From Poriferisodalis sp965215815 (GTDB lineage: Bacteria > Actinomycetota > Acidimicrobiia > Acidimicrobiales > Poriferisodalaceae), in contig NZ_CBDCEO010000012.1 in assembly GCF_965215815.1 (NCBI RefSeq), positions 1,674,001-1,738,000 on the forward strand: a DNA stretch of 64,000 nt, read 5' to 3'. The notes under the pieces were generated by a model. It ran no database searches and was not told where the DNA came from. It worked only from the letters and a program-made list of their open reading frames with translations. This document shows positions 52,767 through 62,483 of the stretch, piece after piece (within the stretch, counting starts at the first letter, position 1; each line of letters begins with the position of its first letter). The translations under genes were made by a program, and so were the position numbers.

Positions 52767-55700
52767 CTAGCGGAAGTCGCGGCTGGCCACCGAAGCAGCC
52801 ACATCGAGGGCTTCGAGTTTCTCGGCGATCACGTTGACAGCGCCCTCATGTCGCTCTAATCGCCCTGACACCACCAGCGCAGGCAGGTCGCGTACCTCGG
52901 TGCGGTACCGGATCCAGCAGCCCCGCGACACCACCACGTTCACCAGCCCCGTCTCGTCCTCGAGGCTCAGGAATGTCGTGCCGCCCGCCGTCATCGGGCG
53001 CTGGCGATGCGTGACCAAACCGGCGACGCGGATCTTGCCCGCTGGACAAGAGAGCAGTTCCGCTGCCGTGCGAATCCCTGCCGCTGACAGCCCGTCACGC
53101 AGAAATCGCGTGGGGTGACCATTGGGAGAAACACCGGTCGCCCACAGGTCTGCCGCAGCGGTCTCGGGCTCGGTGAGCGCTGCCAGCTGCGGCGGCTCGG
53201 CACCGGTGACGATGCCCGGCAGCCGGCCGGGCCGCGACTGGGCCACCGCTCCCGCCGCCCACAGCGCCTCACGCCGCGACAGCCCAAAGCAGTCGAACGC
53301 TCCAGCGGTGGCCAGCGCCTCCAACGCCGCCAGCGGAACATCAGTCCGGCGGCACAGGTCTTCCATGCTGGCGTAGGGACCGGCCTCGGCAATCCGGCGG
53401 GCCGCGTCGTCGCCGATCCCCCGCACCGACGACAGCCCCAGCCGCACCGCCACCGCACCGGTGGAACTCTCGCAGGGCTCCAGCGTGGCGACCTCGGCCG
53501 ATGCATTGATGCAGGGCGTGCGCACCACCACGCCGTGGCGGCGAGCGTCCTGGCACAGCGAGTGCGGCGAGTAGAACCCCATCGGCTGCGCGTTCAGCAG
53601 GGCTGCACAGAATGCCGCCGGGTAGTACAGCTTGATCCACGCCGAGGCGTACACCAGGTGGGCGAACGACACCGAGTGGCTCTCGGGGAAGCCGTAGTCG
53701 GCGAAGGCAACCATCTTCTCCCAGACCCGCTCGGCCACGTCGTCGACCAGCCCCCGTTCGGCCATCCCCGCAAAGAGACGCTTACGCAGGCGGCCCATCC
53801 GCTCGCGGGATCGCTTGGCCCCCATGGCCTGGCGCAGCTTGTCGGCCTCGGCCGCGGTGAACCCGGCGGCGTCGATGGCCATCTGCATGAGCTGCTCCTG
53901 GAACAGCGGGATGCCCAATGTCTTGGCCAGCGAGTTCTCGAGCAGGGGATGCAAGTAGGTGACCTGCTCGGTGCCGTTGCGCCGCCGGATGTAGGGGTGC
54001 ACCGAGCCGCCCTGGATGGGGCCGGGGCGGATGAGCGCCACCTCCACCACCAAGTCGTAGAAGCAGCGAGGACGCAGCCGCGGCAAGGTGGCCATCTGGG
54101 CGCGTGACTCCACCTGGAAAACGCCGATGCTGTCGGCTCGGCAGAGCATGTCGTAGACCTCGTCTTCCTGCGGGAGCCTGCCGAGGTCGACGGTGACGCC
54201 GTGCGCGTCGGCGATCAGGTCGACGGCGTAGTGCAGGGCCGACAGCATCCCCAGCCCCAGCAGGTCGAACTTCACCAGCCCGATCGCCGCGCAGTCGTCC
54301 TTGTCCCACTGCAGCACCGAGCGGTCGACCATGGTGGCCCATTCGGTGGGACAGACCTGTGTGACCGGCCGGTCGCAGATGACCATGCCGCCCGAGTGGA
54401 TGCCCAAGTGGCGCGGCGCTCCTTCGAGTGCAGCGGCCAGCTCTGCCACGTCGGCGGGAATGCTGGGCGCGCTGGAACTGGACGCGCTGGGGCTGGGGTG
54501 GCTGGCGGTCGGCTCGGGTCCCGCATCGCGCCAGTCACGTGCACGCGGGCGGCCTGCGGGACGGCGCTGGGCAGCGAACCCGTTCGGGGCGCTGTCCGAG
54601 GTGCTGGCGGAGCCGCCACTCGAGATGCCATTCGCAGCGCTGGGCGAGACAGGCAACGGGCTGTAGCGGTCCAACGATTTCGACCATGCATCGGCCTGGC
54701 CGGGTTCCCACCCCAGCGCTCGGGCCATGTCACGCACCGACGAGCGCGCCCGGTAGGTGATGACGTTCGCCACCTGCGCTGTGTGAGCGCGGCCGTATCG
54801 CTCGTACACGTACTGGATGGCCTCCTCGCGGCGATCGCTCTCGATGTCGACGTCGATGTCGGGCGGCCCGTCGCGCTCGGGCGACAGGAAGCGCTCGAAC
54901 AGCAGCCCCAGCGCAACCGAGTCGACATTGGTGATGCCGAGCGCGTAGCAGACCGCCGAGTTCGAGGCCGAGCCGCGGCCCTGGCAGTAGATGTCGCGGC
55001 TGCGGCAAAACAAGACGATGTCGGACACGACCAGGAAGTAGCCGGCGAAGCCGAGCTGGTCGATGAGGTCGAGCTCGTGGCGGATCTGCGCCCAAGCGCC
55101 CGGCACCCGTTCGACCTCCGGGGGGCCGTAGCGCTCCAGTGCACCTTGGGAGGTGAGATGCCGCAGGTACGACATCTCGTCGTGGCCGTCGGGACACCGA
55201 TATGGCGGCAGATTCGGCGCGATCAGCGACAGGCTGAACGCGCAGTCGCGGCCGAGCTGCGAGGCCGCGGCCACCACGCCCGGCCAGCGGGCGAACCGGC
55301 GGGCCTGCTCGGCGCCGGATCGCAGGTGCGCCGTGGCCGACGGCGGCAGCCATCCATCCAGCTCGTCGAGGCTGCGCCGGGCACGCACGGCGGCCACGGC
55401 GGTGGCCAGCCGCCGCCCTGTGGGAGTGGCGTAGTGAACACCGTTGGTGCAGATCGGCTCGACCCCGGCCCTGATGGCCACCGAAGCCAATGCGTCGTTG
55501 CGCTCGCTGTCAAGCGGGTCGCCGTGATCCCACAGCTCGACGAAGACGTTGTGGCGGCCAGCCGCTTCGACGAGCCGGTCAAGCTGGGCTGCCGCAGCAC
55601 GCGGCCCTTCAGCGATGAGTGCTGCGGGGACGGCGCCCTTGCGGTGCCCGGTGAGGATCGCCCACTCGTCGCGGTGTGTCGCTGCGGCTGCCAGGAACTC

Positions 55701-56282
55701 GTTCGTGTCGAGGCGCGGGGCGTGCTTGCGGCCCGCCATCTGCGCTGCCGAGATCAGCTCGCCCAGCGAGGCGTAGCCGGCCGGCGAACGCGCCAGCACC
55801 ACCACGTGGGATCCCGCAGGGTCGGCGCACCCAGTGCGCTGCGGCTGTACTCGGCGCTGAGTGCCGGGCATCAACTCGCCGACGCCGTATGCGTCGAGCG
55901 TCAGCTCAGCACCGAACACCGTCGGCAGTCCGGCCTCGGCGGCAGCCTCCGCAAAGCGCACCACGCCGTAGAACCCGTTGTGATCGGTCAGCGCCAGCGC
56001 GTCGAGCCCCAGCCGCACTGCTTCGTCCACCAGCTCAGCCGGGCTCGACGACCCGTCCAGGAAGCTGAAGTTCGAGTGAGCGTGCAATTCCGCATACGGC
56101 ACCACCGAAGGCGGGGCTTGCGGCCGAGCGGCAAGTTCGAACCGCTCGCCGTCGACAGCGACGCTCTTGCCATGACTGTGCTCAATGCGCTGGCCCTTAC
56201 TGGGCCGGCCGTGGGGTGGTGGCCGGTCGGACAGCCGCCGCTCCAGTTCCCGCCAGGAAATTCCCGGATTCGTGAAACCCAC
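52767..56282 (-). CDS. dnaE2: Error-prone DNA polymerase III alpha subunit DnaE2 (ImuC)
   Basis: An 1171-residue polymerase. The PHP domain starts at about residue 62 with PYAELHAHSNFSFLDG. The palm carries PDIDVDIESDRREEAI with the catalytic aspartates, and an OB-fold lies near 1080-1150. It is the damage-tolerance polymerase of the ImuA-ImuB-DnaE2 mutasome. Residues about 539-610 are a Ser/Ala/Pro/Gly-rich insertion that other DnaE2 proteins I recall do not have. The GTG start lies 15 bp downstream of three LexA boxes. Confidence 0.93.
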   Translation of the reverse strand: MGFTNPGISWRELERRLSDRPPPHGRPSKGQRIEHSHGKSVAVDGERFELAARPQAPPSVVPYAELHAHSNFSFLDGSSSPAELVDEAVRLGLDALALTDHNGFYGVVRFAEAAAEAGLPTVFGAELTLDAYGVGELMPGTQRRVQPQRTGCADPAGSHVVVLARSPAGYASLGELISAAQMAGRKHAPRLDTNEFLAAAATHRDEWAILTGHRKGAVPAALIAEGPRAAAAQLDRLVEAAGRHNVFVELWDHGDPLDSERNDALASVAIRAGVEPICTNGVHYATPTGRRLATAVAAVRARRSLDELDGWLPPSATAHLRSGAEQARRFARWPGVVAAASQLGRDCAFSLSLIAPNLPPYRCPDGHDEMSYLRHLTSQGALERYGPPEVERVPGAWAQIRHELDLIDQLGFAGYFLVVSDIVLFCRSRDIYCQGRGSASNSAVCYALGITNVDSVALGLLFERFLSPERDGPPDIDVDIESDRREEAIQYVYERYGRAHTAQVANVITYRARSSVRDMARALGWEPGQADAWSKSLDRYSPLPVSPSAANGISSGGSASTSDSAPNGFAAQRRPAGRPRARDWRDAGPEPTASHPSPSASSSSAPSIPADVAELAAALEGAPRHLGIHSGGMVICDRPVTQVCPTEWATMVDRSVLQWDKDDCAAIGLVKFDLLGLGMLSALHYAVDLIADAHGVTVDLGRLPQEDEVYDMLCRADSIGVFQVESRAQMATLPRLRPRCFYDLVVEVALIRPGPIQGGSVHPYIRRRNGTEQVTYLHPLLENSLAKTLGIPLFQEQLMQMAIDAAGFTAAEADKLRQAMGAKRSRERMGRLRKRLFAGMAERGLVDDVAERVWEKMVAFADYGFPESHSVSFAHLVYASAWIKLYYPAAFCAALLNAQPMGFYSPHSLCQDARRHGVVVRTPCINASAEVATLEPCESSTGAVAVRLGLSSVRGIGDDAARRIAEAGPYASMEDLCRRTDVPLAALEALATAGAFDCFGLSRREALWAAGAVAQSRPGRLPGIVTGAEPPQLAALTEPETAAADLWATGVSPNGHPTRFLRDGLSAAGIRTAAELLSCPAGKIRVAGLVTHRQRPMTAGGTTFLSLEDETGLVNVVVSRGCWIRYRTEVRDLPALVVSGRLERHEGAVNVIAEKLEALDVAASVASRDFR

Positions 56283-56296
56283 GGCGTCACACTAAC

Positions 56297-56338
56297 GAAC
56301 AACAGTTCTCAGAACAACAGTTCTCAGAACAGAAGTTC
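56297..56338. promoter_or_regulatory. Three LexA (SOS) boxes before dnaE2
   Basis: GAACAACAGTTC at 56297-56308 and 56312-56323 and GAACAGAAGTTC at 56327-56338 each match GAAC-N4-GTTC. They repeat at exactly 15 bp. The dnaE2 start is 15-56 bp away on the minus strand, so strong SOS control of dnaE2 is expected. Confidence 0.9.
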
Positions 56339-56424
56339 TATCGTCTCGCATGCCTCGGCGCGGCCACCTCGGCACGGTCACCTCGCCTCGTGACCCCAAG
56401 ACCGAACCGAACTACGTTGCGCCC

Positions 56425-57921
56425 ATGGCTGAGACATCACCCGCTGGCGCATCCACTGGCACATCTACTGGCGCACCGGCCGGAGACCTGCCCGACGGCG
56501 TAGCCATCGCCGAGCTGTTCGCCTCGGGAAAGGCCTCAGCTGTCGAATTGCTCGACGAGGCCATCGTCCGGGCCGATCGGGTGAACCCCGAGATCAACGC
56601 CATCATCGGGCGACTCGACGACAGCGCACGCCGAGCGGCTGAACGGCTCGATGCCGCACGCGACGCGGGCGAGGCGGGCGGTTCGCTGGCAGGCGTCCCG
56701 TTCCTCACCAAAGACCTGACCTGCACGACCGAAGGCCAGCCCTATCACGCCGGCAACGCGGCACTCAAAGAGGCCAGCCACACCGCATCGAGCACCGCTC
56801 ACCTCGCCACCATGTTCGCCGAGCTGGGCCTGGTGAACTTCGGACGCACCAACACGCCCGAGTTCGGCCTGACCATCACCACCGAACCGCTCGCGTACGG
56901 CCCCACCGCCAACCCCTGGAGCACCGGTCATTCGACGGGCGGGTCCAGCGGCGGGTCCGCCGGGGCGGTTGCTGGGGGCATCGTGCCCATCGCCCACGCA
57001 AACGACGGGGGCGGCTCCATTCGCGTGCCTGCTGCAAACTGCGGGCTGTTCGGGCTGAAGCCGAATCGGGGGCGGGTCTCGCTGGGACCCGATTCGGGCG
57101 ACGGCTGGTCCGGGTTCACCGTCGACGGCGTGGTCAGCCGCAGTGTGCGCGACAGCGCCCGCGTGCTCGACGGCATCGCCAGCCCGTGGCCGGGCGATCC
57201 CTACTGGGCACCGCCACCGTCGGGCACGTTTGAGTCCGCAGCGGGGCGCGAACCCCAAGCGCTCCGGATAGGTCTGTGCGCACACTCAGAGTGGGGCCCG
57301 GTGGATTCCGAGTGCATCGGGGCAGTCAGCAACGCCGGACAGCTACTCGAGAGCCTCGGCCATCAGGTCGACTACTCGGTGCCCGACGAGCTGTTCCACG
57401 AAGAATTCTTCGAGCACTTCCGCACAATCGTGTCGGCGTGCAACGTGGCAATGCTGGCCGGCTTCGAAGCCGCGCTGGGCCGGCCCATGGCGCGCGCCGA
57501 CACCGAAGGCGACACCTGGGCGCTGATGCAGATGGGCCGGGAAGTGACGGGCTTGCAATACGTGTCGGCAGTCGAGTGGAGCCATGCATGGACTCGGCGG
57601 CTGTCGCAATGGTGGGACGACCATGACGTCCTGGTCTCGCCGATCATGGCCGAGCCGCCGCCGAAGCTGGGCGAGCTGCGCAACCCAGAGACCGGCCGCG
57701 GCCGGCTGAACGACCTTCTGCAGTTCACGGCGCAGTGGAACGTGGCCGGGCAGCCGGCGATGTCGGTGCCGCTGCACTGGACCGCAAACGGCCTGCCGGT
57801 GGGCGTGCAGTTCGTGGGCCCTCATGCCAGCGAGGAGATGCTGCTGTCACTGGCCGGTCAGCTTGAACAGGCGGCCCCATGGGCGGGCCGCACGCCGCCC
57901 GTGTGGGCCGGGACCGGCTGA
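56425..57921 (+). CDS. Amidase signature family protein (1)
   Basis: A 498-residue amidase with the Ser-cisSer-Lys triad: the lysine in VPFLTKDL (K96), the cis-serine in GGSSGGSAGAVAGG and the nucleophile in NDGGGSIRVPA. It hydrolyses an amide, perhaps for a nitrogen or degradation pathway. ATG 56425 is used because the upstream 25 codons lack homology. It is directly followed by a related amidase. Confidence 0.9.
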   Translation: MAETSPAGASTGTSTGAPAGDLPDGVAIAELFASGKASAVELLDEAIVRADRVNPEINAIIGRLDDSARRAAERLDAARDAGEAGGSLAGVPFLTKDLTCTTEGQPYHAGNAALKEASHTASSTAHLATMFAELGLVNFGRTNTPEFGLTITTEPLAYGPTANPWSTGHSTGGSSGGSAGAVAGGIVPIAHANDGGGSIRVPAANCGLFGLKPNRGRVSLGPDSGDGWSGFTVDGVVSRSVRDSARVLDGIASPWPGDPYWAPPPSGTFESAAGREPQALRIGLCAHSEWGPVDSECIGAVSNAGQLLESLGHQVDYSVPDELFHEEFFEHFRTIVSACNVAMLAGFEAALGRPMARADTEGDTWALMQMGREVTGLQYVSAVEWSHAWTRRLSQWWDDHDVLVSPIMAEPPPKLGELRNPETGRGRLNDLLQFTAQWNVAGQPAMSVPLHWTANGLPVGVQFVGPHASEEMLLSLAGQLEQAAPWAGRTPPVWAGTG

Positions 57922-57931
57922 CGCAGCCGAC

Positions 57932-59425
57932 ATGCCTGCTGACCGCCGCGACCACGACGCCACAGCGCTGGCAGCGGCATTTGCAGCCGGCGAGACAGAT
58001 CCGGTCGAGGCAATGCAGGCTGCGCTCGACCGGTTGGAGCGGCTGAACCCTGCCTTGAACGCGGTGATCCATCCCCGTCCCGAACGAGCGCTGGCCGAGG
58101 CTGGCGAGGCGTCGCATCGCTGGGCGGAACGGCGCGCGGAGCCACGTGAGTTCTCATTCGACGGCGTGCCGATGGCGGTCAAGGACCTCGGCTGCGAGCA
58201 GGCGGGCGAATTTCATCACGCTGGGGCGCGATTCCTCGTCGATCTGGATTGGCGCGGCACGCTCGACAGCCATCTGTACCGGCTGCTGCGCGGCGCGGGG
58301 ATGATCTCGGTCGGGCGCACCAACACGCCCGAGTTCGGCACCACCATCACGACCGAACCGGCCGCCTACGGCCCCACGGCGAATCCGTGGGACCTGAACC
58401 GCTCGCCGGGCGGGTCCAGCGGCGGCTCGGCGGCCGCTGTGGCGGCAGGCATCGTGCCGGTGGCGCACGGGAACGATGGCGGCGGCTCGATCCGTGTTCC
58501 GGCAGCGGCCTGCGGCCTCGTGGGTCTCAAGCCGTCCCGCGGACGGGTGTCGACTGCGCCACGACTCGGCGAGCACCGCGGCGGCTTCGCAGTCGACGGG
58601 ATGCTGGCCCGGACGGTCCGCGACGCCGCACGGTGCCTTGATGTCATCAGCCGCCCGGCTCCCGGGGATCCCTATATCGCTCCCCCGCTGCGGCCGGGCG
58701 CGTCTTTCGCCGACGCTCTGACAACTTCGTTGGCACCGCTGCGCATCGCAGTGTCGACTGGCAGTCGCGGTCGTGCCAGCGAACCGGTGCGGCGGGCCAC
58801 CGAAGAGGCAGCGGCGCTGTTGGGCGAATTGGGCCATCGCATCGAGCCCGACACGGCACCTGACGGTTGGTACAGCCCCGACATCGCCGACGACATGATC
58901 GTCGTGCGCACAGTCGCCATGGCCACCGAGATGGCCGGGTGGGCGCAACGGCTGGGCCGCCCGATGACCGCCGACGACATCGAGCCGGCCAACTGGTGGT
59001 CAGCAGAGCTGGGCAGGTCGCTGCCGGCTTGGGCCTATGTGCAGGCGCACGAAGGACTCGCCCGCTGGCGCCGGCGCGTCATGTCGTTCTGGGACCAGGG
59101 CATGCGTCGCCCAAGCGGCCAGAACGGTTTCGACCTCCTGCTCACACCGGTGCTCGCCGATGTCACACCCCCGCTGGGCTACCTGGCTGATCCGGCCGAC
59201 GGCGCCCGGCGCATTGCAGACCTGACCGCATTCGTGAACCAGGCCAACGTGAGCGGGCAGCCGGCCATCTCACTGCCGACTGCGCTCGACCCCGACGGCC
59301 TGCCGCTGGGAGTGCAGCTGCATGCCGGGTACGGCAATGAGCAACTCTTGCTCGCGGTCGCCCAGCAAATCGCCGATGCCGGCGGCCTGATCCCCCTCGG
59401 CAACCTGGCGCAGGAACTGTCGTGA
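57932..59425 (+). CDS. Amidase signature family protein (2)
   Basis: A 497-residue amidase with the same motifs (AVKDL with K84, GGSSGGSAAAVAAG, NDGGGSIRVPA). It starts 10 bp after the first amidase and shares long runs such as VGRTNTPEFGTTITTEP, so the pair is a tandem duplication that has diverged. The substrates are unknown. Confidence 0.9.
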   Translation: MPADRRDHDATALAAAFAAGETDPVEAMQAALDRLERLNPALNAVIHPRPERALAEAGEASHRWAERRAEPREFSFDGVPMAVKDLGCEQAGEFHHAGARFLVDLDWRGTLDSHLYRLLRGAGMISVGRTNTPEFGTTITTEPAAYGPTANPWDLNRSPGGSSGGSAAAVAAGIVPVAHGNDGGGSIRVPAAACGLVGLKPSRGRVSTAPRLGEHRGGFAVDGMLARTVRDAARCLDVISRPAPGDPYIAPPLRPGASFADALTTSLAPLRIAVSTGSRGRASEPVRRATEEAAALLGELGHRIEPDTAPDGWYSPDIADDMIVVRTVAMATEMAGWAQRLGRPMTADDIEPANWWSAELGRSLPAWAYVQAHEGLARWRRRVMSFWDQGMRRPSGQNGFDLLLTPVLADVTPPLGYLADPADGARRIADLTAFVNQANVSGQPAISLPTALDPDGLPLGVQLHAGYGNEQLLLAVAQQIADAGGLIPLGNLAQELS

Positions 59426-59931
59426 TCCCCTCAGACCGGGCCCTCGCCCGAGCAGTCGAGCTGCTCGACGAGGCCGGCGTGAGGGTGCGCAACGCGGTGG
59501 TGGTCACCGATGCAGAGACCGCCCGAGCCCACCGGCGCATCATGATCGTCCGGGTTGCCGCATTCGCTCTCGGCGCCGCGCTGGCGATTGCATGGGGCAT
59601 CGGCTGGCTGCTGATTGTGGCTGCGGTCGTCGCTCACCAACTGCTGTTCAACGTGCAACGCCTGCTGGCGGCCACCGACGAAGGTCTGGTCCTCGCAGAC
59701 ATCAGCTTCCGCCGGGCTGTCATCGTCGCCCGCTGGCTCGCCGGTACCGACGCCACGTCGGTACTGCGCACGGACAGCCCGCGGGTGGAGGTGCACGTCG
59801 AGCCACCGGTGGACGGCAGGGGTGTCGGCGAGCCTTGGACCGGATACGTGAGCGGAACCGACCTTGGCGTCTTCGAGACCACGATCCGGGCGGCCGGCGG
59901 CGAACCGCTTCGCCGAACAGCGACCGACTGA
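59422..59931 (+). CDS. Small membrane protein downstream of amidases
   Basis: A 169-residue protein with one or two helices near residues 43-75 (VAAFALGAALAIAWGIGWLL) and soluble ends. Its GTG start overlaps the amidase stop as GTGA, so it belongs to the same operon. No family is recognised. Confidence 0.7.
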   Translation: MIPSDRALARAVELLDEAGVRVRNAVVVTDAETARAHRRIMIVRVAAFALGAALAIAWGIGWLLIVAAVVAHQLLFNVQRLLAATDEGLVLADISFRRAVIVARWLAGTDATSVLRTDSPRVEVHVEPPVDGRGVGEPWTGYVSGTDLGVFETTIRAAGGEPLRRTATD

Positions 59932-60002
59932 GTCTTGCTGGGCACCGCAGCCACGTTGGACGACCCCAGATTCGGAGCAGTCAACAAGTACGGTGACGCG
60001 CC

Positions 60003-60854
60003 GTGAGACTGCTGCGCTACAGGATTGCCGAGGAAAGCTCCACCCGCATTGGCCTTGCGACCGCCGATGGCGTGGCGCAGCTTGACGGCCTCGAAGCGGG
60101 CGGCGAGCCGATCACCACCATCGGAGAGGCGATCGCCGTCGCCCTGGCTGATCCGGCAGCACTCGCACAGGTACCAGTCGGGCACGCCTGGGACGGCATC
60201 ACGTTCGCCGTCCCGATCGATCCCGGCACCCGCATGCTGTGTGCCGGGGCGAACTACCACAAGAAGTACCCGCTGGGCGGCAACGTGCAGGCTCCGGCTC
60301 AGCCGGTCTACTTCAACAAGCCTCCCGGCACCCTCGTCGCCCACGGCGAGGGCCTCATCAGGCCGTCGGTGTCGATCCAGTTCGACTACGAGGTGGAGCT
60401 GGCGGTGATCATCGGTCGGGCGGGCCGTCACATCGACATCGCTGACGCGCTCAGCCACGTCGGTGGCTACTCGGTGCTCAATGACGGCTCGGTGCGCGAC
60501 TGGCAGCGCCACAGCGTGGCCGCGGGCAAGAATTTCTTCCGCTCCGGTTCAATGGGTCCGTGGATCACCACCGCTGACGAGATCGCCGACCCTGCGGCGC
60601 TGGAAGTCATCTGCCGTGTGAACGGCGAGGAACGACAGCGGTCCAGCGTCAGCGAGATGATCTTCTCGGTCGCCGAGATCATCTCGTACATGTCGCGGGT
60701 GATGCCGCTCGAACCTGGCGACGTCATCGCCACAGGCTCACCCGAAGGCACCGGCGGGTCGCACGAACCGCCGCGCTGGCTGAAGGCGGGCGACGAGATC
60801 GCCTTTGAGGTCCCCGGAATCGGCGTCCTGGCCAATCAAGTGATCGACGAATAG
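60003..60854 (+). CDS. Fumarylacetoacetate hydrolase family protein
   Basis: The 283-residue protein has the FAH metal motif FDYEVELAVIIG (two glutamates), the YFNKPPGTLVAHG lysine region and GDVIATGSPEGTG. It hydrolyses or isomerises a 3-oxo or enol acid in degradation of aromatic or carbonyl compounds. The start is GTG 60003. Confidence 0.9.
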   Translation: MRLLRYRIAEESSTRIGLATADGVAQLDGLEAGGEPITTIGEAIAVALADPAALAQVPVGHAWDGITFAVPIDPGTRMLCAGANYHKKYPLGGNVQAPAQPVYFNKPPGTLVAHGEGLIRPSVSIQFDYEVELAVIIGRAGRHIDIADALSHVGGYSVLNDGSVRDWQRHSVAAGKNFFRSGSMGPWITTADEIADPAALEVICRVNGEERQRSSVSEMIFSVAEIISYMSRVMPLEPGDVIATGSPEGTGGSHEPPRWLKAGDEIAFEVPGIGVLANQVIDE

Positions 60855-61028
60855 CCCCACGCGGCCCGACCTGACCCAAGCCGCATGAGATCAGCCTGAG
60901 AATTCGCCGGGCGACACCCGCAGCTGACCGCGCATCGGTACCTTGGACCGAAGGTTCCTGTCATCGCCCGCGACGGCCATGACTCGACGACGAGGCTGGC
61001 CCGCGCCGGCTTCAGCAAGGACGCTCCG

Positions 61029-62438
61029 TTGCGAGGTTCACGGCGACTGTCACACCGAGGGGTGGCACGCGTTGGGGTGGCACGCCGCTTTGGGGTGGCA
61101 CGCCGCTATTCGGCGGCATTCGCGTTTGCCCTCTTGCTGAGCGTTGTGCCTATCGCCGGTACCGGCGCGCAGTCCCAGCCGTCTGACGCTGAGCTGAAGA
61201 AGCGCCAAGAGCAGCTGGAACAGCAGCAGAAGGATCTGGAAGCCCAATTGGCGGAGGAGCGGCGCATCCGTGACGAGGCCCAGGCGGAGCTGCTTGCGAA
61301 GATCGGCGACGTCGACTTGGCGCAGGCTGATGTCAATGAGATCCTGGAGGCCTTCGACCAGCTCAAGCTGCTGGTGAACGAGCAGCGTGCCGATCTCGAC
61401 CGGGCCGAGTTGGCCCTCGCTGCTGCCGAGGCATCTGTGGAGGCCGCGATCGGGCGGGTTACCTCGCTTGATGCCCAGCACGGTGAGCTGGGCCAGCGGG
61501 TCATCGACCTCATCGTGCAGACCTATATCGGGCACGACGCCTCGGTGGAGGGTTCCTATGGCTTGGTGCGCACCGGCGACATTTACGACGCCGCTCGCCT
61601 TCGCGTGCTGATCGGCGCTGCGCTTGGGGACTTGAACGCAACCGCTGACCAGTTGCGGGCGCTCACGATCGATGCAGAGCTGGCAGTGCGCGAATTCCAG
61701 CGCGCCGAGGAGCTTCGAGACATCCGCCGCACCGAGTCCGAGCGGGCGCTGGAGGATCTGCTCGACGTCGTGGAACAAGAGGCGACCGTGCTCGCGCAAC
61801 TCGAGCACGAGCTCGAGAACTTGCTGTACGAGCAGCAGGCGCTGCAGGAGTGGAACGATGCCGCTGCTGCAGACGTCGCCGAGACGGCCGACCGTGTCAC
61901 CAGTGCCATATCTGAGCAAAGGCGCATCGAGTCGGAGCTGAAACGTCGCAAGGCAGAAGAGGAGCGACGCCGGCGCGAAGCCGAAGAGCGGAGGCGCCGG
62001 GAACTCGAAGGTACCGTCGGGCAGCCCACCAGCAACAACATTCCTGCCAGCGATCTCGCTTGGGTGGGCGGCATCCGAGTGCATGTATCGATCGCGAACA
62101 AGGTGCAGGACCTGCTGGAGCACGCTGCCCGCGACGGGATCAGGCTGACCGGCGGCGGCTATCGAAGTGCCGCACGGCAGATCGCGGTGCGCCGGGCAAA
62201 CTGCGGCACAAGCCAGTGGGCGATCTACCAGAAACCGGCCTACCAGTGCCGCCCGCCCACCGCCCGGCCCGGACGATCCATGCACGAACGCGGGCTCGCC
62301 ATCGACTTCCAGCACAACGGCCGCGGGATTAGCAGCCGCAACTCGACAGCATTCCGCTGGCTGAAGGCCAACGCAGCAACGTATGGCCTCCACAACCTGC
62401 CCAGTGAACCCTGGCACTGGTCCACCAACGGCAACTGA
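61029..62438 (+). CDS. Coiled-coil D,D-carboxypeptidase-like M15 peptidase
   Basis: After a signal sequence (FAFALLLSVVPIAGTGA) comes about 280 residues of coiled coil, with heptad-like EQLEQQQKDLEAQLAEE segments as in PcsB/RipA N-termini. A C-terminal M15-type domain with SMHERGLAIDF and EPWHWS supplies zinc ligands. It may trim peptidoglycan peptides. The start is uncertain: TTG 61029, or GTG 61062, 61077 or 61095. The region repeats the phrase GVARRFGVARRY. Confidence 0.82.
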   Translation: MRGSRRLSHRGVARVGVARRFGVARRYSAAFAFALLLSVVPIAGTGAQSQPSDAELKKRQEQLEQQQKDLEAQLAEERRIRDEAQAELLAKIGDVDLAQADVNEILEAFDQLKLLVNEQRADLDRAELALAAAEASVEAAIGRVTSLDAQHGELGQRVIDLIVQTYIGHDASVEGSYGLVRTGDIYDAARLRVLIGAALGDLNATADQLRALTIDAELAVREFQRAEELRDIRRTESERALEDLLDVVEQEATVLAQLEHELENLLYEQQALQEWNDAAAADVAETADRVTSAISEQRRIESELKRRKAEEERRRREAEERRRRELEGTVGQPTSNNIPASDLAWVGGIRVHVSIANKVQDLLEHAARDGIRLTGGGYRSAARQIAVRRANCGTSQWAIYQKPAYQCRPPTARPGRSMHERGLAIDFQHNGRGISSRNSTAFRWLKANAATYGLHNLPSEPWHWSTNGN

Positions 62439-62483
62439 CCTGCCAAGGTTGCGTATGGCTGCGGCGTCTCTGCGCTCGTGGGC

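Noticed and set aside
54201..56393. Long plus-strand frame antisense to dnaE2
   Set aside because: A high-GC shadow frame with skewed composition; the opposite strand encodes a clear polymerase.
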